10,251 nt of DNA from an uncultured Oscillibacter sp. (lineage in GTDB: Bacteria > Bacillota > Clostridia > Oscillospirales > Oscillospiraceae), in contig CAJFNE010000052.1 of assembly GCA_904393855.1 (NCBI GenBank), positions 1 through 10,251 of the forward strand. The letters are read 5' to 3'. Each line of letters opens with the position of its first letter. Position 1 is the stretch's first letter. Both the position numbers and the translations under genes were made by a program. Shown piece by piece: positions 4,830 to 10,251 of this stretch. Below the pieces are notes generated by a model. It did not search any database. It saw only the letters and a list, made by a program, of their open reading frames with translations, and was not told the origin of the DNA.

Positions 4830-5936
4830 TCACGGGGCCTGGGCCACATCCTTGTAATAGGCCACCAGCAAATCCACCACGGTGCCGTAGGACTGGATGC
4901 CCCGCTCATCGCCGTAGGACTTCAGCATGCCGTCGTAGACCTGGTTGGAAACGGTCTGCAGAAGATTATCCTGGAACTGCGCCCAGTAGGCGTTGTTGTA
5001 GGCAAGATCCGCTTTCACCGGGTCCGGCAGGGCGTCCCGGATGGCCCAGTAGCTCTCCGGGTCCACCCGGTAGAGGGCGTTTCCCAGATAGATGTACCCG
5101 GACAGCCATCCGGCGTAAGTATAGGCGGGCAGCCCGCTGGTGGTGGAGGCCAGCACTCCCAGGAAGTTGCACTCCTGCTCCGAGGCGATCCCCCGCTGGT
5201 GGGCCAGTTCATGGGCCACCGTGGCGCCCAGCAGGCAGGCGGGGCTGTCCACATTCACGTTGCTCTCTCCCGTCCAGGCGCAGTAGACGCCGGTGAAATC
5301 CATCCAGCTCATAAGCCGGGAGAAGGTCATGGCCTTCACCCCCGGGTCGTCGAATTCCAGGAACGGGAACGTCTCCTCCAGCTGGTCGTACACGGTGGGG
5401 CTGTCCGCCAGGATCTCCTCCCGGGATACGGCAAACAGCCCGTTCTCGTCCCGGGCCACATCGTCCGCCGCGGCCGCGGCCTGCTGGGCGAAGTAGGCCG
5501 TCACCGCCAGCAAATCCTCCTGGGCCACCGGCTGGGCATTGATCCCGGACTTGTCCTGAAAGGAGTCCGCCCAGAAGTTGGCCCCCCACAGCAGGCAGGT
5601 GCCGGCATAGAAGGCCAGCCCGGCGCAGAGCGCCCCCAGCGCCGCGCGGTAGGCCCGATCGCCCCGGCGGCCCTTTGCCCGGACCACGGCGGCGATGCTC
5701 CCGATGAGGTATCCCGCGCAGGCCAGCACCAGCAGCGCCGCCAGCACCTCCATGACGGAGACCTCCGTCCGGTAGCAGAGGCGCCCGATGGCCTGCCGCA
5801 GGGGGCCGGTGATCTCCTCCGTCAGGGCGTTCATCCATGCCCGGTTCCCCCGGGCCGCGAAATAGGCCGCCAGCACAGCGATGTCCGCCAGCAGCCAGAG
5901 ATGCAGCGTTCGGTGCCGCAGGAAAAAGTCCTTCAT
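4830..5936 (-). CDS. DUF3810 family membrane protein with HExxH metalloprotease motif
   Basis: A 368-residue membrane protein. Three hydrophobic helices lie in the first third (about 11-29, 62-84 and 97-118 from the start used here), then an extracytoplasmic domain. HELAHQRG (242-249) is a zincin HExxH motif, with H242, E243 and H246 as predicted zinc and catalytic residues. It is followed by IASEQECNFLGVL, whose glutamates (253, 255) could give the third ligand. This HELAHQxG...E pattern is what I recall for DUF3810, whose function is unknown. A membrane-tethered protease is likely but inferred. I chose ATG 5936, preceded by GGAG at 5941-5944, over the longer ATG 5969 (379 residues). The latter lacks a ribosome site and lies inside or at the start of predicted promoter elements. 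The gene is divergent from the lipid kinase and convergent with the SLH gene. Confidence 0.82.
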   Translation of the reverse strand: MKDFFLRHRTLHLWLLADIAVLAAYFAARGNRAWMNALTEEITGPLRQAIGRLCYRTEVSVMEVLAALLVLACAGYLIGSIAAVVRAKGRRGDRAYRAALGALCAGLAFYAGTCLLWGANFWADSFQDKSGINAQPVAQEDLLAVTAYFAQQAAAAADDVARDENGLFAVSREEILADSPTVYDQLEETFPFLEFDDPGVKAMTFSRLMSWMDFTGVYCAWTGESNVNVDSPACLLGATVAHELAHQRGIASEQECNFLGVLASTTSGLPAYTYAGWLSGYIYLGNALYRVDPESYWAIRDALPDPVKADLAYNNAYWAQFQDNLLQTVSNQVYDGMLKSYGDERGIQSYGTVVDLLVAYYKDVAQAP

Positions 5937-5964
5937 AGCGCTCCATTTCCGAAAGTGTTTCCAA

Positions 5965-5994
5965 ATCATAAATTAATTCTACACGTCCTGTCAA
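5965..5994 (-). promoter_or_regulatory. Near-consensus sigma-A promoter of the DUF3810 gene
   Basis: Read on the - strand: TTGACA (5994-5989), an 18-nt spacer and TATGAT (5970-5965), 11 of 12 consensus bases. Transcription would start near 5958, downstream of ATG 5969, leaving a leader of about 20 nt with GGAG just before ATG 5936. Confidence 0.65.
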
Positions 5995-6004
5995 GGAATT
6001 GCAA
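5976..6004 (-). promoter_or_regulatory. Alternative - strand promoter sharing a palindromic -35
   Basis: On the - strand TTGCAA (6004-5999), 17 nt and TAGAAT (5981-5976) also form a promoter, with a start near 5969. It overlaps the TTGACA promoter, so the DUF3810 gene may have two starts. The hexamer TTGCAA is its own reverse complement and is also the -35 of the + strand promoter. Confidence 0.4.
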
Positions 6005-6027
6005 TCCCATCCCCGCCGTGGTATACT
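5999..6027 (+). promoter_or_regulatory. Sigma-A promoter of the lipid kinase/Nudix operon
   Basis: TTGCAA (5999-6004), 17 nt, TATACT (6022-6027). The start point would be near 6034, after the in-frame ATG at 6028, so translation must begin at ATG 6082, which has AGGAGG at 6067-6072. Confidence 0.65.
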
Positions 6028-6081
6028 ATGCTGCACAGCCGTTTGACGGCTTGCGTTTTGTTATGCAGGAGGCATATTCCT

Positions 6082-6966
6082 ATGGACGCCAAGAAGCTTT
6101 TGATGATTGTCAATCCCACAGCTGGACGCAACAAGCCCCGCGGTCCGCTGTTTGACGCCGCCGCGGAGCTCTGTGACGCGGGTTATTTGCTGTCCATCCA
6201 CACCACCACCTCCCCGGACGACGCCGCGCAGACCGCCGCCGCCCGCGGCGGAGACTACGACGCGGTGGTGGCCGTGGGCGGAGACGGCACGCTGAACCAG
6301 GTGGTCTCCGGCCTGATGACGCTGGAGTGCCCGCCCCTGCTGGGCTACATCCCCCAGGGGAGCACCAATGACTTTGCGGCCAGCCTGCACCTGCCGCTGG
6401 ACCCGGTGTCCGCCGTGGAGCAGATCGTTCAGGACCCCCCTCGCCAGCAGCTGGATATCGGCCGCTGGAACCAGCGGTACTTCGTCTATGTGGCCTCTTT
6501 CGGGGCCTTTGCCCGCAGCTCCTACGCCGCCCCCCAGGCGGCGAAGAACGCCCTGGGCCATTTCGCCTATATCCTGGAGGGGATGAAGGACCTGAACTCC
6601 CTGCGCCCCTACCAGGTGAAGATCACCGCCGACGGGGAGTGCCTGGACGGGGAGTACCTGTTCGGCGCCGTGTGCAACTCCACCTCCATCGGCGGGCTCA
6701 TGAAGCTGAACCCGGAGCGGGTGGTGCTGGACGACGGGAAGTTCGAGCTGCTGCTGATCCCCAGTCCCCGGACCCCCGCGGACCTGCAGAACCTGGTCTT
6801 CGCCCTGCTGAACCAGCAGTACGACCGGCTGATTTTCCGCCATGTCTCCTCCGTCCGCCTGGAGACGGAGGAGGAGCTCCCCTGGTCCCTGGACGGGGAG
6901 TTCGCCGCCAGCGCCCCCGCTGTGGAGATCGAGAATCTCCAGCGGGCGCTCACACTCCTGCTGTGA
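6082..6966 (+). CDS. Diacylglycerol kinase-family lipid kinase (DagK/YegS-like)
   Basis: A 294-residue cytosolic or membrane-associated kinase that phosphorylates diacylglycerol or a related lipid with ATP, feeding phospholipid recycling. The catalytic domain begins with LLMIVNPTAGRNK (6-18). It has the glycine-rich GGDGTLNQVV (66-75) nucleotide-binding motif and PQGSTNDFA (91-99), both hallmarks of the DAGK_cat fold. The second, beta-rich domain contains the GAVCNSTSIGG stretch (195-205), DDGKFELLLI (217-226) and a late DGE (271-273), all usual in the DgkB/YegS group. Length is typical. The start is ATG 6082 with AGGAGG nine bases upstream. The in-frame ATG 6028 sits at the promoter and is rejected. 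The TGA stop overlaps the GTG of the Nudix gene. The exact lipid substrate cannot be read from sequence. Confidence 0.92.
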   Translation: MDAKKLLMIVNPTAGRNKPRGPLFDAAAELCDAGYLLSIHTTTSPDDAAQTAAARGGDYDAVVAVGGDGTLNQVVSGLMTLECPPLLGYIPQGSTNDFAASLHLPLDPVSAVEQIVQDPPRQQLDIGRWNQRYFVYVASFGAFARSSYAAPQAAKNALGHFAYILEGMKDLNSLRPYQVKITADGECLDGEYLFGAVCNSTSIGGLMKLNPERVVLDDGKFELLLIPSPRTPADLQNLVFALLNQQYDRLIFRHVSSVRLETEEELPWSLDGEFAASAPAVEIENLQRALTLLL

Positions 6967-7571
6967 GCGGGGCGCTGGAGGCCCTGCGCCGCCGCTTCGG
7001 CGGCCGCGAGCCGGGACTGCTGGGCGCCCGGCGGGAATACGCGGTGCTCTGCCCTCTGGTGGAGCGGCCGGACGGACTGCACCTGCTCTTTGAGGTGCGG
7101 GCCCAGGGCCTGCGCCAGGGGGGCGAGGTCTGCTTCCCCGGTGGAAAGCTGGAACCGGGCGAATCCCCGGCGGCCTGCGCCCTCCGGGAAACCCGAGAGG
7201 AGCTGTCCATTCCCGGCAATGAAATCCAGCTGCTGGGGACACTGGATTTCATCTGCAACCAGGCGGGCTTCCTGCTGCGGCCATACCTGGGGCTGATCTC
7301 CCCGGCGGGCTATGACTCCGTTGTTCCCTCCCCCGCGGAGGTGGCGGAGGTCTTTACAGTTCCATTCTCTTTCTTCCAGGAGACGATGCCGGAGGTCTAC
7401 ACCTATGACCTGCTGCCCCAGGTGCCGGAGAACTTCCCCTATGAGGCGGTGGGCGTCTCCCCGGACTATCCCTGGTCCCGGGGGCGGGTGGACGTCCCCA
7501 TCTGGCATTGGCAGGGCCATGTGATCTGGGGCATGACGGCGCGCATCGTGCGGGACCTGGCAAAGACATAA
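6963..7571 (+). CDS. Nudix hydrolase, CoA-pyrophosphatase type
   Basis: A 202-residue Nudix enzyme that probably cleaves CoA or acyl-CoA to 4'-phosphopantetheine and 3',5'-ADP. The Nudix box runs from G61 (GKLEPGE, 61-67) through RETREEL (75-81), so the metal-binding REXXEE core (R75, E76, E79, E80) is complete, though the usual late glycine is S82. Just before it, LLFEVRAQGLRQGGEVCFPGG (41-61, written with its box glycine) resembles the CoA-specific LLxxRxxxLRxHxGxVxFPGG motif, with Q52 where that motif usually has His. I chose GTG 6963, which overlaps the kinase stop as GTGA. No good Shine-Dalgarno is visible, so translation likely depends on coupling. The reading frame stays open upstream within the kinase, but that part is out-of-frame kinase sequence. 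Substrate assignment is by motif, moderately sure. Confidence 0.87.
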   Translation: MSGALEALRRRFGGREPGLLGARREYAVLCPLVERPDGLHLLFEVRAQGLRQGGEVCFPGGKLEPGESPAACALRETREELSIPGNEIQLLGTLDFICNQAGFLLRPYLGLISPAGYDSVVPSPAEVAEVFTVPFSFFQETMPEVYTYDLLPQVPENFPYEAVGVSPDYPWSRGRVDVPIWHWQGHVIWGMTARIVRDLAKT

Positions 7572-7575
7572 AGAG

Positions 7576-7599
7576 AGGCCGGAGCGGATGCTCCGGCCT
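7576..7599. terminator. Bidirectional terminator between Nudix and phosphatase-GNAT genes
   Basis: A 10-bp perfect stem, AGGCCGGAGC (7576-7585) with GCTCCGGCCT (7590-7599), and a 4-nt loop lie between two convergent genes. The + strand tail is TGCCATTTG and the - strand tail is CTCTTTATG. Both are moderate, and the hairpin is placed to serve both genes. Confidence 0.75.
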
Positions 7600-7611
7600 T
7601 GCCATTTGTCG

Positions 7612-8691
7612 TCAGGGGCTCACGAATTCCGGGTCGAAGGCGATGCGCTTCTCCACTGTCCTCCCGTCCGGGGCGAGGCGGAACCCATAGGTCTCGCAGA
7701 AGCTCCTGGCCTCGGCGCTCTTCGGGTTATGAGCCCGAAGAGTCTCTCCGCCCGCCTCCCGGATGCGCTGCACCGCCTGGCCCAGCAGCTGAACGCCCAG
7801 ACTCCGGTGCCGGTGCTCCGGCAGGAGCCCCAGCAGAGAGACCCAGCCGGACCCCGGCTCCATCTGCACCAGCCCCACAGGCTCCTCCCGCAGATAGCCC
7901 GCCAGGGTCTCCCGGTCGGCGGCGTCCGCCAGCAGCGGGTCAAGATGTTCCCCCGGCCAGATGGCGGCGGCCAGGGCGCGGACCGTCTCCCCCTGCTGCC
8001 GTGCGTCCAGTGGAGCGAACCAGAGTCCCACCTCCAGGCCGTTGGCCCGCCGGGCCTCCCGCTCCCCCGCCAGGTATTCCGGCGTTTTCAGATGGCTGTT
8101 GTCGTCCCGGAACACCACCCGCAAGTCCTCTCCCTCCGCCTCCACCAGGGAGACGGCGGTGTTGTCGCCGGTGGGCGTCCGGCCGATCTGATCCAGATCA
8201 TAGCCCTGTAAGTATGAGAGCGTCATGCGCAGCACGTAGCCGTGGGTGAACACCGCCACGGTCCTCCCCGCGTTCTCCGCGGCGATCCTCCGCAGGGTGT
8301 CCAGTACCCGGGCCCGGGCCGCCCGGGGGTCCTCCGCCCCCTCCAGACGCCACAGGTCCGGCCGGCGGCTGAAGTGCTCCATCTCCTCCGGCCAGCGGCG
8401 GTAGATCTCTCCCCAGGCGCGGTGCTCCCATACCCCCAGGCCGATCTCCCGCAGGGTCCGCTCCCGATGGAGGGGCAGTCCCTTGGGCTTATAGACGGCG
8501 CTGGCGGTGGCGCAGGTGCGGTAGAGATCGCTGGCATAGACGGCGTCGATGGGGATGTCCGCGAAACGCCGCTCCAGCGCCCGGACCTGCCGCCAGCCCC
8601 GATCCGTGAGATTGCTGTTGGCCTGCCCCTGGGCGATGCGGTAGAGGTTTCCCTCCGCCTCCGCGTGGCGGATGAGATACAGTCGAGTCAT
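7612..8691 (-). CDS. Histidine phosphatase-GNAT acetyltransferase fusion
   Basis: A 359-residue two-domain protein. Residues 1 to about 200 are a histidine phosphatase (phosphoglycerate-mutase superfamily) domain. It has LIRHAEAEGN (6-15), with R8 and H9 as the phospho-acceptor motif, ASDLYRT (53-59) with R58, LREIGLGVWE (80-89) with E82 as likely acid, and VFTHG (147-151) with H150 as second catalytic histidine. Residues about 205-359 form a GNAT-like domain. VSLLGLLPEHRHRSLGVQLL (284-303) is motif A, with S297 in place of the first glycine of the usual R/QxxGxG/A, and SAEARSFCETYGF (325-337) is the typical motif B end. The start is ATG 8691 with AGGAGG at 8696-8701. Substrates are unknown, and linked dephosphorylation and acylation of one small molecule is only a guess. 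No frameshift is seen between the halves, so this is a true fusion. Confidence 0.88.
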   Translation of the reverse strand: MTRLYLIRHAEAEGNLYRIAQGQANSNLTDRGWRQVRALERRFADIPIDAVYASDLYRTCATASAVYKPKGLPLHRERTLREIGLGVWEHRAWGEIYRRWPEEMEHFSRRPDLWRLEGAEDPRAARARVLDTLRRIAAENAGRTVAVFTHGYVLRMTLSYLQGYDLDQIGRTPTGDNTAVSLVEAEGEDLRVVFRDDNSHLKTPEYLAGEREARRANGLEVGLWFAPLDARQQGETVRALAAAIWPGEHLDPLLADAADRETLAGYLREEPVGLVQMEPGSGWVSLLGLLPEHRHRSLGVQLLGQAVQRIREAGGETLRAHNPKSAEARSFCETYGFRLAPDGRTVEKRIAFDPEFVSP

Positions 8692-8726
8692 GGCTCCTCC
8701 TCAAAAAACGATCAATTTCTGCATCC

Positions 8727-8755
8727 AGTATAGCGCATGGAACAGATTTTGGCAA
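8727..8755 (-). promoter_or_regulatory. Sigma-A promoter of the phosphatase-GNAT gene
   Basis: Read on the - strand: TTGCCA (8755-8750), 17 nt, TATACT (8732-8727), 10 of 12 consensus bases with ideal spacing. The start point near 8720 leaves a leader of about 30 nt containing the AGGAGG site. Confidence 0.7.
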
Positions 8756-8767
8756 ATGCGCCGGAAC

Positions 8768-8798
8768 GGGATGTTTTTCTGTCTTTCGGTCATACTAG
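8768..8798 (+). promoter_or_regulatory. Sporulation-type promoter of the YtxH-like gene
   Basis: CATACTA (8791-8797) is the consensus -10 of forespore sigma-G and is also close to the sigma-E -10. GGGATGTT (8768-8775) lies 15 nt upstream, matching 6 of 8 positions of the sigma-E -35. The match to the sigma-G -35 (TGMATA) is poorer, so I cannot choose between the two. No sigma-A-like element is evident for this gene. Confidence 0.45.
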
Positions 8799-8825
8799 CT
8801 CCGTGCCGGAAAAGGAGTGACTGAA

Positions 8826-9005
8826 ATGAATACGAATACCGGATTTTGGGTCGGTATGAGCGCCGGTCTGGTGGCCGGCGCCGCGCTGGGGATGATGACG
8901 CCTCACGGCAAGGATTCCATGAAAACGCAGGTGGGAAAGAGTATCCACAAGCTGGGTGTCGCCGTGGACCATGCCGTGGACAACATCGTCTCGGAGATGC
9001 GCTGA
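8826..9005 (+). CDS. Small YtxH-like glycine-zipper protein
   Basis: A 59-residue protein. After MNTNTGFWVG, residues 8-27 form a hydrophobic, small-residue-rich helix (VGMSAGLVAGAALGMMTP) with glycines or alanines spaced as in glycine-zipper membrane segments. The rest is a hydrophilic amphipathic helix (KTQVGKSIHKLGVAVDHAV, 36-54). This layout resembles YtxH-domain proteins, which in Firmicutes are short membrane-associated proteins, often stress- or spore-linked, of unclear function. The start is ATG 8826 with AAAGGAG at 8811-8817. The in-frame GTG 8817 overlaps that ribosome site and is rejected. A sporulation-type -10 upstream suggests expression late in development. It is divergent from the phosphatase-GNAT gene and followed by a hairpin terminator. 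Family assignment is tentative. Confidence 0.8.
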   Translation: MNTNTGFWVGMSAGLVAGAALGMMTPHGKDSMKTQVGKSIHKLGVAVDHAVDNIVSEMR

Positions 9006-9011
9006 GCGCGG

Positions 9012-9040
9012 ACGGGCGGAGGGCTTTCCTCCGCCCGTTT
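9012..9040 (+). terminator. Hairpin terminator after the YtxH-like gene
   Basis: An 11-bp perfect stem, ACGGGCGGAGG (9012-9022) with CCTCCGCCCGT (9028-9038), and a 5-nt loop lie seven bases after the stop, followed by TTTCCC. It also sits four bases past the stop of the convergent GNAT gene and may serve both, although the - strand side has no T-tract. Confidence 0.7.
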
Positions 9041-9044
9041 CCCG

Positions 9045-9539
9045 TCAGGTCAGCGGTTTCTCCCGCTGGACGCCCACGTAGCCCGGCTTCTCCACCCGGC
9101 CCACCGCCCGGAAACCGCGGCGCTCATAGTATTGATTCAGCTTTTTGTTGGACTCCATGCAGTCCAGGCGGAACCGCGTCCTGCCATGGGCGCGGGCATA
9201 TTCCTCTCCCCGTTCCAGGAAGAATCCGCCGGCGCCGGGCGCGTCTCGGGCCCCGGCGAAGTTGTGGAGATAGACGGCGGGTACGCCGTCCGTCCAATCC
9301 GGATCCTGGAAAGAGAGCACTCCGGCGCACGCCACGCGGCCCCCGCCGGTCTCTTTCACCACATATAGCCGCTGGTCTGCAATGGCTTGGAAAAAATAAC
9401 TCTCTGGGAAAAATCCCCAGTAATCCACGGCGTCCCACTGGCGCAGCCCCGTCTCCCGCATCCACTGAATCCGGTCCCGGATCAGGGCAAGCACCTGGGG
9501 CGCGTCGGATTCCGACGCGGGCATAAATTGATAGGACAT
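9045..9539 (-). CDS. GNAT family N-acetyltransferase
   Basis: A 164-residue stand-alone GNAT enzyme that would transfer an acyl group from acyl-CoA to an amine. It starts MSYQFMPASESDAPQVLALI, a usual first strand and helix. WDAVDYWGFFPESYF (35-49) lies in the variable substrate region. AVYLHNFAGARDAPGAGGFF (88-107) is the motif A beta-strand and CoA-binding loop, and RLDCMESNKKLNQYYERRGF (124-143) is motif B with the terminal YYERRGF. This RLDC..SN..L..YYE..GF form is common in clostridial GNATs of unknown substrate. The start is ATG 9539. Only a weak purine-rich stretch (GAGAGAGG) lies upstream, with long spacing, so the start is less certain, and ATG 9524 has no better site. A plausible promoter precedes it. 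It is transcribed towards the YtxH-like gene. Confidence 0.87.
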   Translation of the reverse strand: MSYQFMPASESDAPQVLALIRDRIQWMRETGLRQWDAVDYWGFFPESYFFQAIADQRLYVVKETGGGRVACAGVLSFQDPDWTDGVPAVYLHNFAGARDAPGAGGFFLERGEEYARAHGRTRFRLDCMESNKKLNQYYERRGFRAVGRVEKPGYVGVQREKPLT

Positions 9540-9575
9540 AGGTTCTCAGCGCCTCTCTCTTTCTGGGATGCGATC

Positions 9576-9604
9576 ATTGTACCACGCCGTCCCTCGTCCG
9601 GCAA
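9576..9604 (-). promoter_or_regulatory. Promoter of the GNAT gene with flanked -35
   Basis: Read on the - strand: TTGCCG (9604-9599), 17 nt, TACAAT (9581-9576). The -35 hexamer is exactly the 6-nt gap between CTCGTC (9593-9598) and GACGAG (9605-9610), a perfect 6-bp inverted repeat that could be an operator. Confidence 0.55.
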
Positions 9605-9641
9605 GACGAGTCCGCCTCCCGGAAAGAAAAATGGAAAATGC

Positions 9642-9670
9642 TTGTCATTCCGCGTGAAACGCGGTATAAT
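9642..9670 (+). promoter_or_regulatory. Strong sigma-A promoter of asnS with spacer palindrome
   Basis: TTGTCA (9642-9647), 17 nt, TATAAT (9665-9670), 11 of 12 consensus bases. The spacer contains a perfect inverted repeat, CCGCGT (9650-9655) and ACGCGG (9659-9664), around GAA. The start point near 9677 leaves a leader of about 35 nt, too short for a T-box. Confidence 0.75.
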
Positions 9671-9711
9671 AGTGCTGATTTATTCCCATTTTAGAGATAT
9701 CAGGTGATACT

Positions 9712-10251
9712 ATGAGCTACACAAAAATCGCGGCCATTTACGCCGACAGCACGGAGCTGGGCGGCCAGACCGTCACCGTGGGCGGCTGGGTCCGCACCAT
9801 CCGGGACATGAAGACCTTCGGCTTCATCGAGCTGAACGACGGCTCCTGCTTCCGGAACCTCCAGGTGGTCATGGACGCCGGGGTTCTGGAAAACTACAAG
9901 GACATCGCCGCCCAGAACGTGGGCGCTGCCCTGATCGTCACCGGCACCGTGGTCCTGACGCCGGAGGCCAAGCAGCCTCTGGAGCTGAAAGCCGTCTCCA
10001 TCGAGGTGGAGGGCGTCTCCAGCCCGGACTACCCCCTGCAGAAGAAGCGCCACAGCGTGGAGTTCCTGCGGACCATTCAGCACCTGCGGCCCCGGACCAA
10101 CCTGTTCTCCGCCGTGTTCCGGGTGCGGAGCGCGGCGGCCTATGCCATCCACCAGTTCTTCCAGGAGCGGGGCTTCGTCTACGTCCACACCCCCATCATC
10201 ACCGCCAGCGACTGCGAGGGCGCCGGCGAGATGTTCCAGGTGACCACCCTG
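9712..10251 (+). CDS. asnS: Asparaginyl-tRNA synthetase, N-terminal part (runs off window)
   Basis: The first 180 residues of a class IIb aminoacyl-tRNA synthetase that charges tRNA-Asn with asparagine in the cytosol. Residues about 17-105 are the OB-fold anticodon-binding domain, beginning GGQTVTVGGWVRTIRDMKTF (17-36) and continuing GFIELNDGSCFRNLQVV (37-53). HLRPRTNLFSAVFRVRSA (124-141) and the following helix lead to FVYVHTPIITASDCEGAGEM, class II motif 1 and its extension. The DCEGAGEMF.VTTL signature is typical of AsnRS rather than AspRS or LysRS. Full-length enzymes are about 460 residues, so about 60% lies beyond the window. The start is ATG 9712 with AGGTGA at 9702-9707. The frame is intact to the last base. 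A strong promoter precedes it. Confidence 0.96.
   Translation, partial: MSYTKIAAIYADSTELGGQTVTVGGWVRTIRDMKTFGFIELNDGSCFRNLQVVMDAGVLENYKDIAAQNVGAALIVTGTVVLTPEAKQPLELKAVSIEVEGVSSPDYPLQKKRHSVEFLRTIQHLRPRTNLFSAVFRVRSAAAYAIHQFFQERGFVYVHTPIITASDCEGAGEMFQVTTL

Noticed and set aside
5199..6155. 318-residue + strand ORF over the DUF3810 gene
   Set aside because: It is antisense to a gene with an HExxH motif and membrane helices. The translation is low-complexity and crosses both divergent promoters.
6639..6962. N-terminal extension of the Nudix reading frame
   Set aside because: The frame is open to 6639 only because the kinase sequence is GC-rich. The GTGA overlap at 6963 gives a normal-length Nudix protein.
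6061..7242. 393-residue - strand ORF over the kinase and Nudix genes
   Set aside because: It is a shadow of two well-supported + strand genes with catalytic motifs, and is Gly/Pro/Arg/Gln-rich.
7612..8691. Frameshift or assembly join of two genes (phosphatase and GNAT)
   Set aside because: One frame runs through without a break and the linker region is plausible, so a true fusion is more likely.
9540..9711. Riboswitch, T-box or small RNA between the GNAT gene and asnS
   Set aside because: The space is filled by two back-to-back promoters and leaves no room for a structured leader.

Overview
The window looks like chromosome from a spore-forming, high-GC member of the Clostridia (Firmicutes). 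The Oscillospiraceae, such as the Flavonifractor/Intestinimonas/Lawsonibacter group, are my best guess. The evidence is a clear spoIIID gene, sigma-A-like promoters (TTGnnn-N17-TAnnnT), strong Shine-Dalgarno sites with some TTG and GTG starts, an S-layer-homology (SLH) protein, and GC-rich codon use. The family placement is inference. I see no phage, IS element, CRISPR array, tRNA or rRNA, and the gene content is mostly core chromosomal.

Layout. (1) 1-167: the C-terminal end of a membrane protein whose stop overlaps the start of a 23-residue hydrophobic micro-protein. (2) 236-1278: a promoter set inside an inverted repeat, a DUF2238 (YjdF-like) membrane protein, and a terminator. (3) 1306-2051: a sporulation block with a sigma-E-like promoter, spoIIID, a Gly/Arg/Gln-rich unknown protein and a strong terminator. 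(4) 2055-4623: an envelope block with a LytR-CpsA-Psr (LCP) enzyme followed by a secreted SLH/transglutaminase-like protein. (5) 4588-4829: a 242-bp convergent intergenic region packed with palindromes. (6) 4830-5936 (-): a DUF3810 membrane protein with an HExxH motif, divergent from (7) 6082-7571 (+): a diacylglycerol/lipid kinase translationally coupled to a Nudix CoA-pyrophosphatase-type hydrolase. (8) 7612-8691 (-): a histidine phosphatase fused to a GNAT acetyltransferase, divergent from (9) 8826-9005 (+): a YtxH-like glycine-rich small protein with a sporulation-type promoter. (10) 9045-9539 (-): a GNAT acetyltransferase. (11) 9712-10251 (+): the first 180 codons of asnS, which runs off the window.

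Functional picture. Two units carry sporulation-type promoters (spoIIID and the YtxH-like gene). The LCP and SLH genes fit cell-wall glycopolymer attachment and display of a wall-bound protein. The rest is housekeeping, such as lipid phosphorylation, nucleotide-pool cleaning and tRNA charging. No multi-gene novel system is visible. The most unusual signals are regulatory: a self-complementary -35 hexamer that can serve two divergent promoters, inverted repeats built around -35 hexamers or spacers, and the palindrome-rich intergenic block at 4595-4814.
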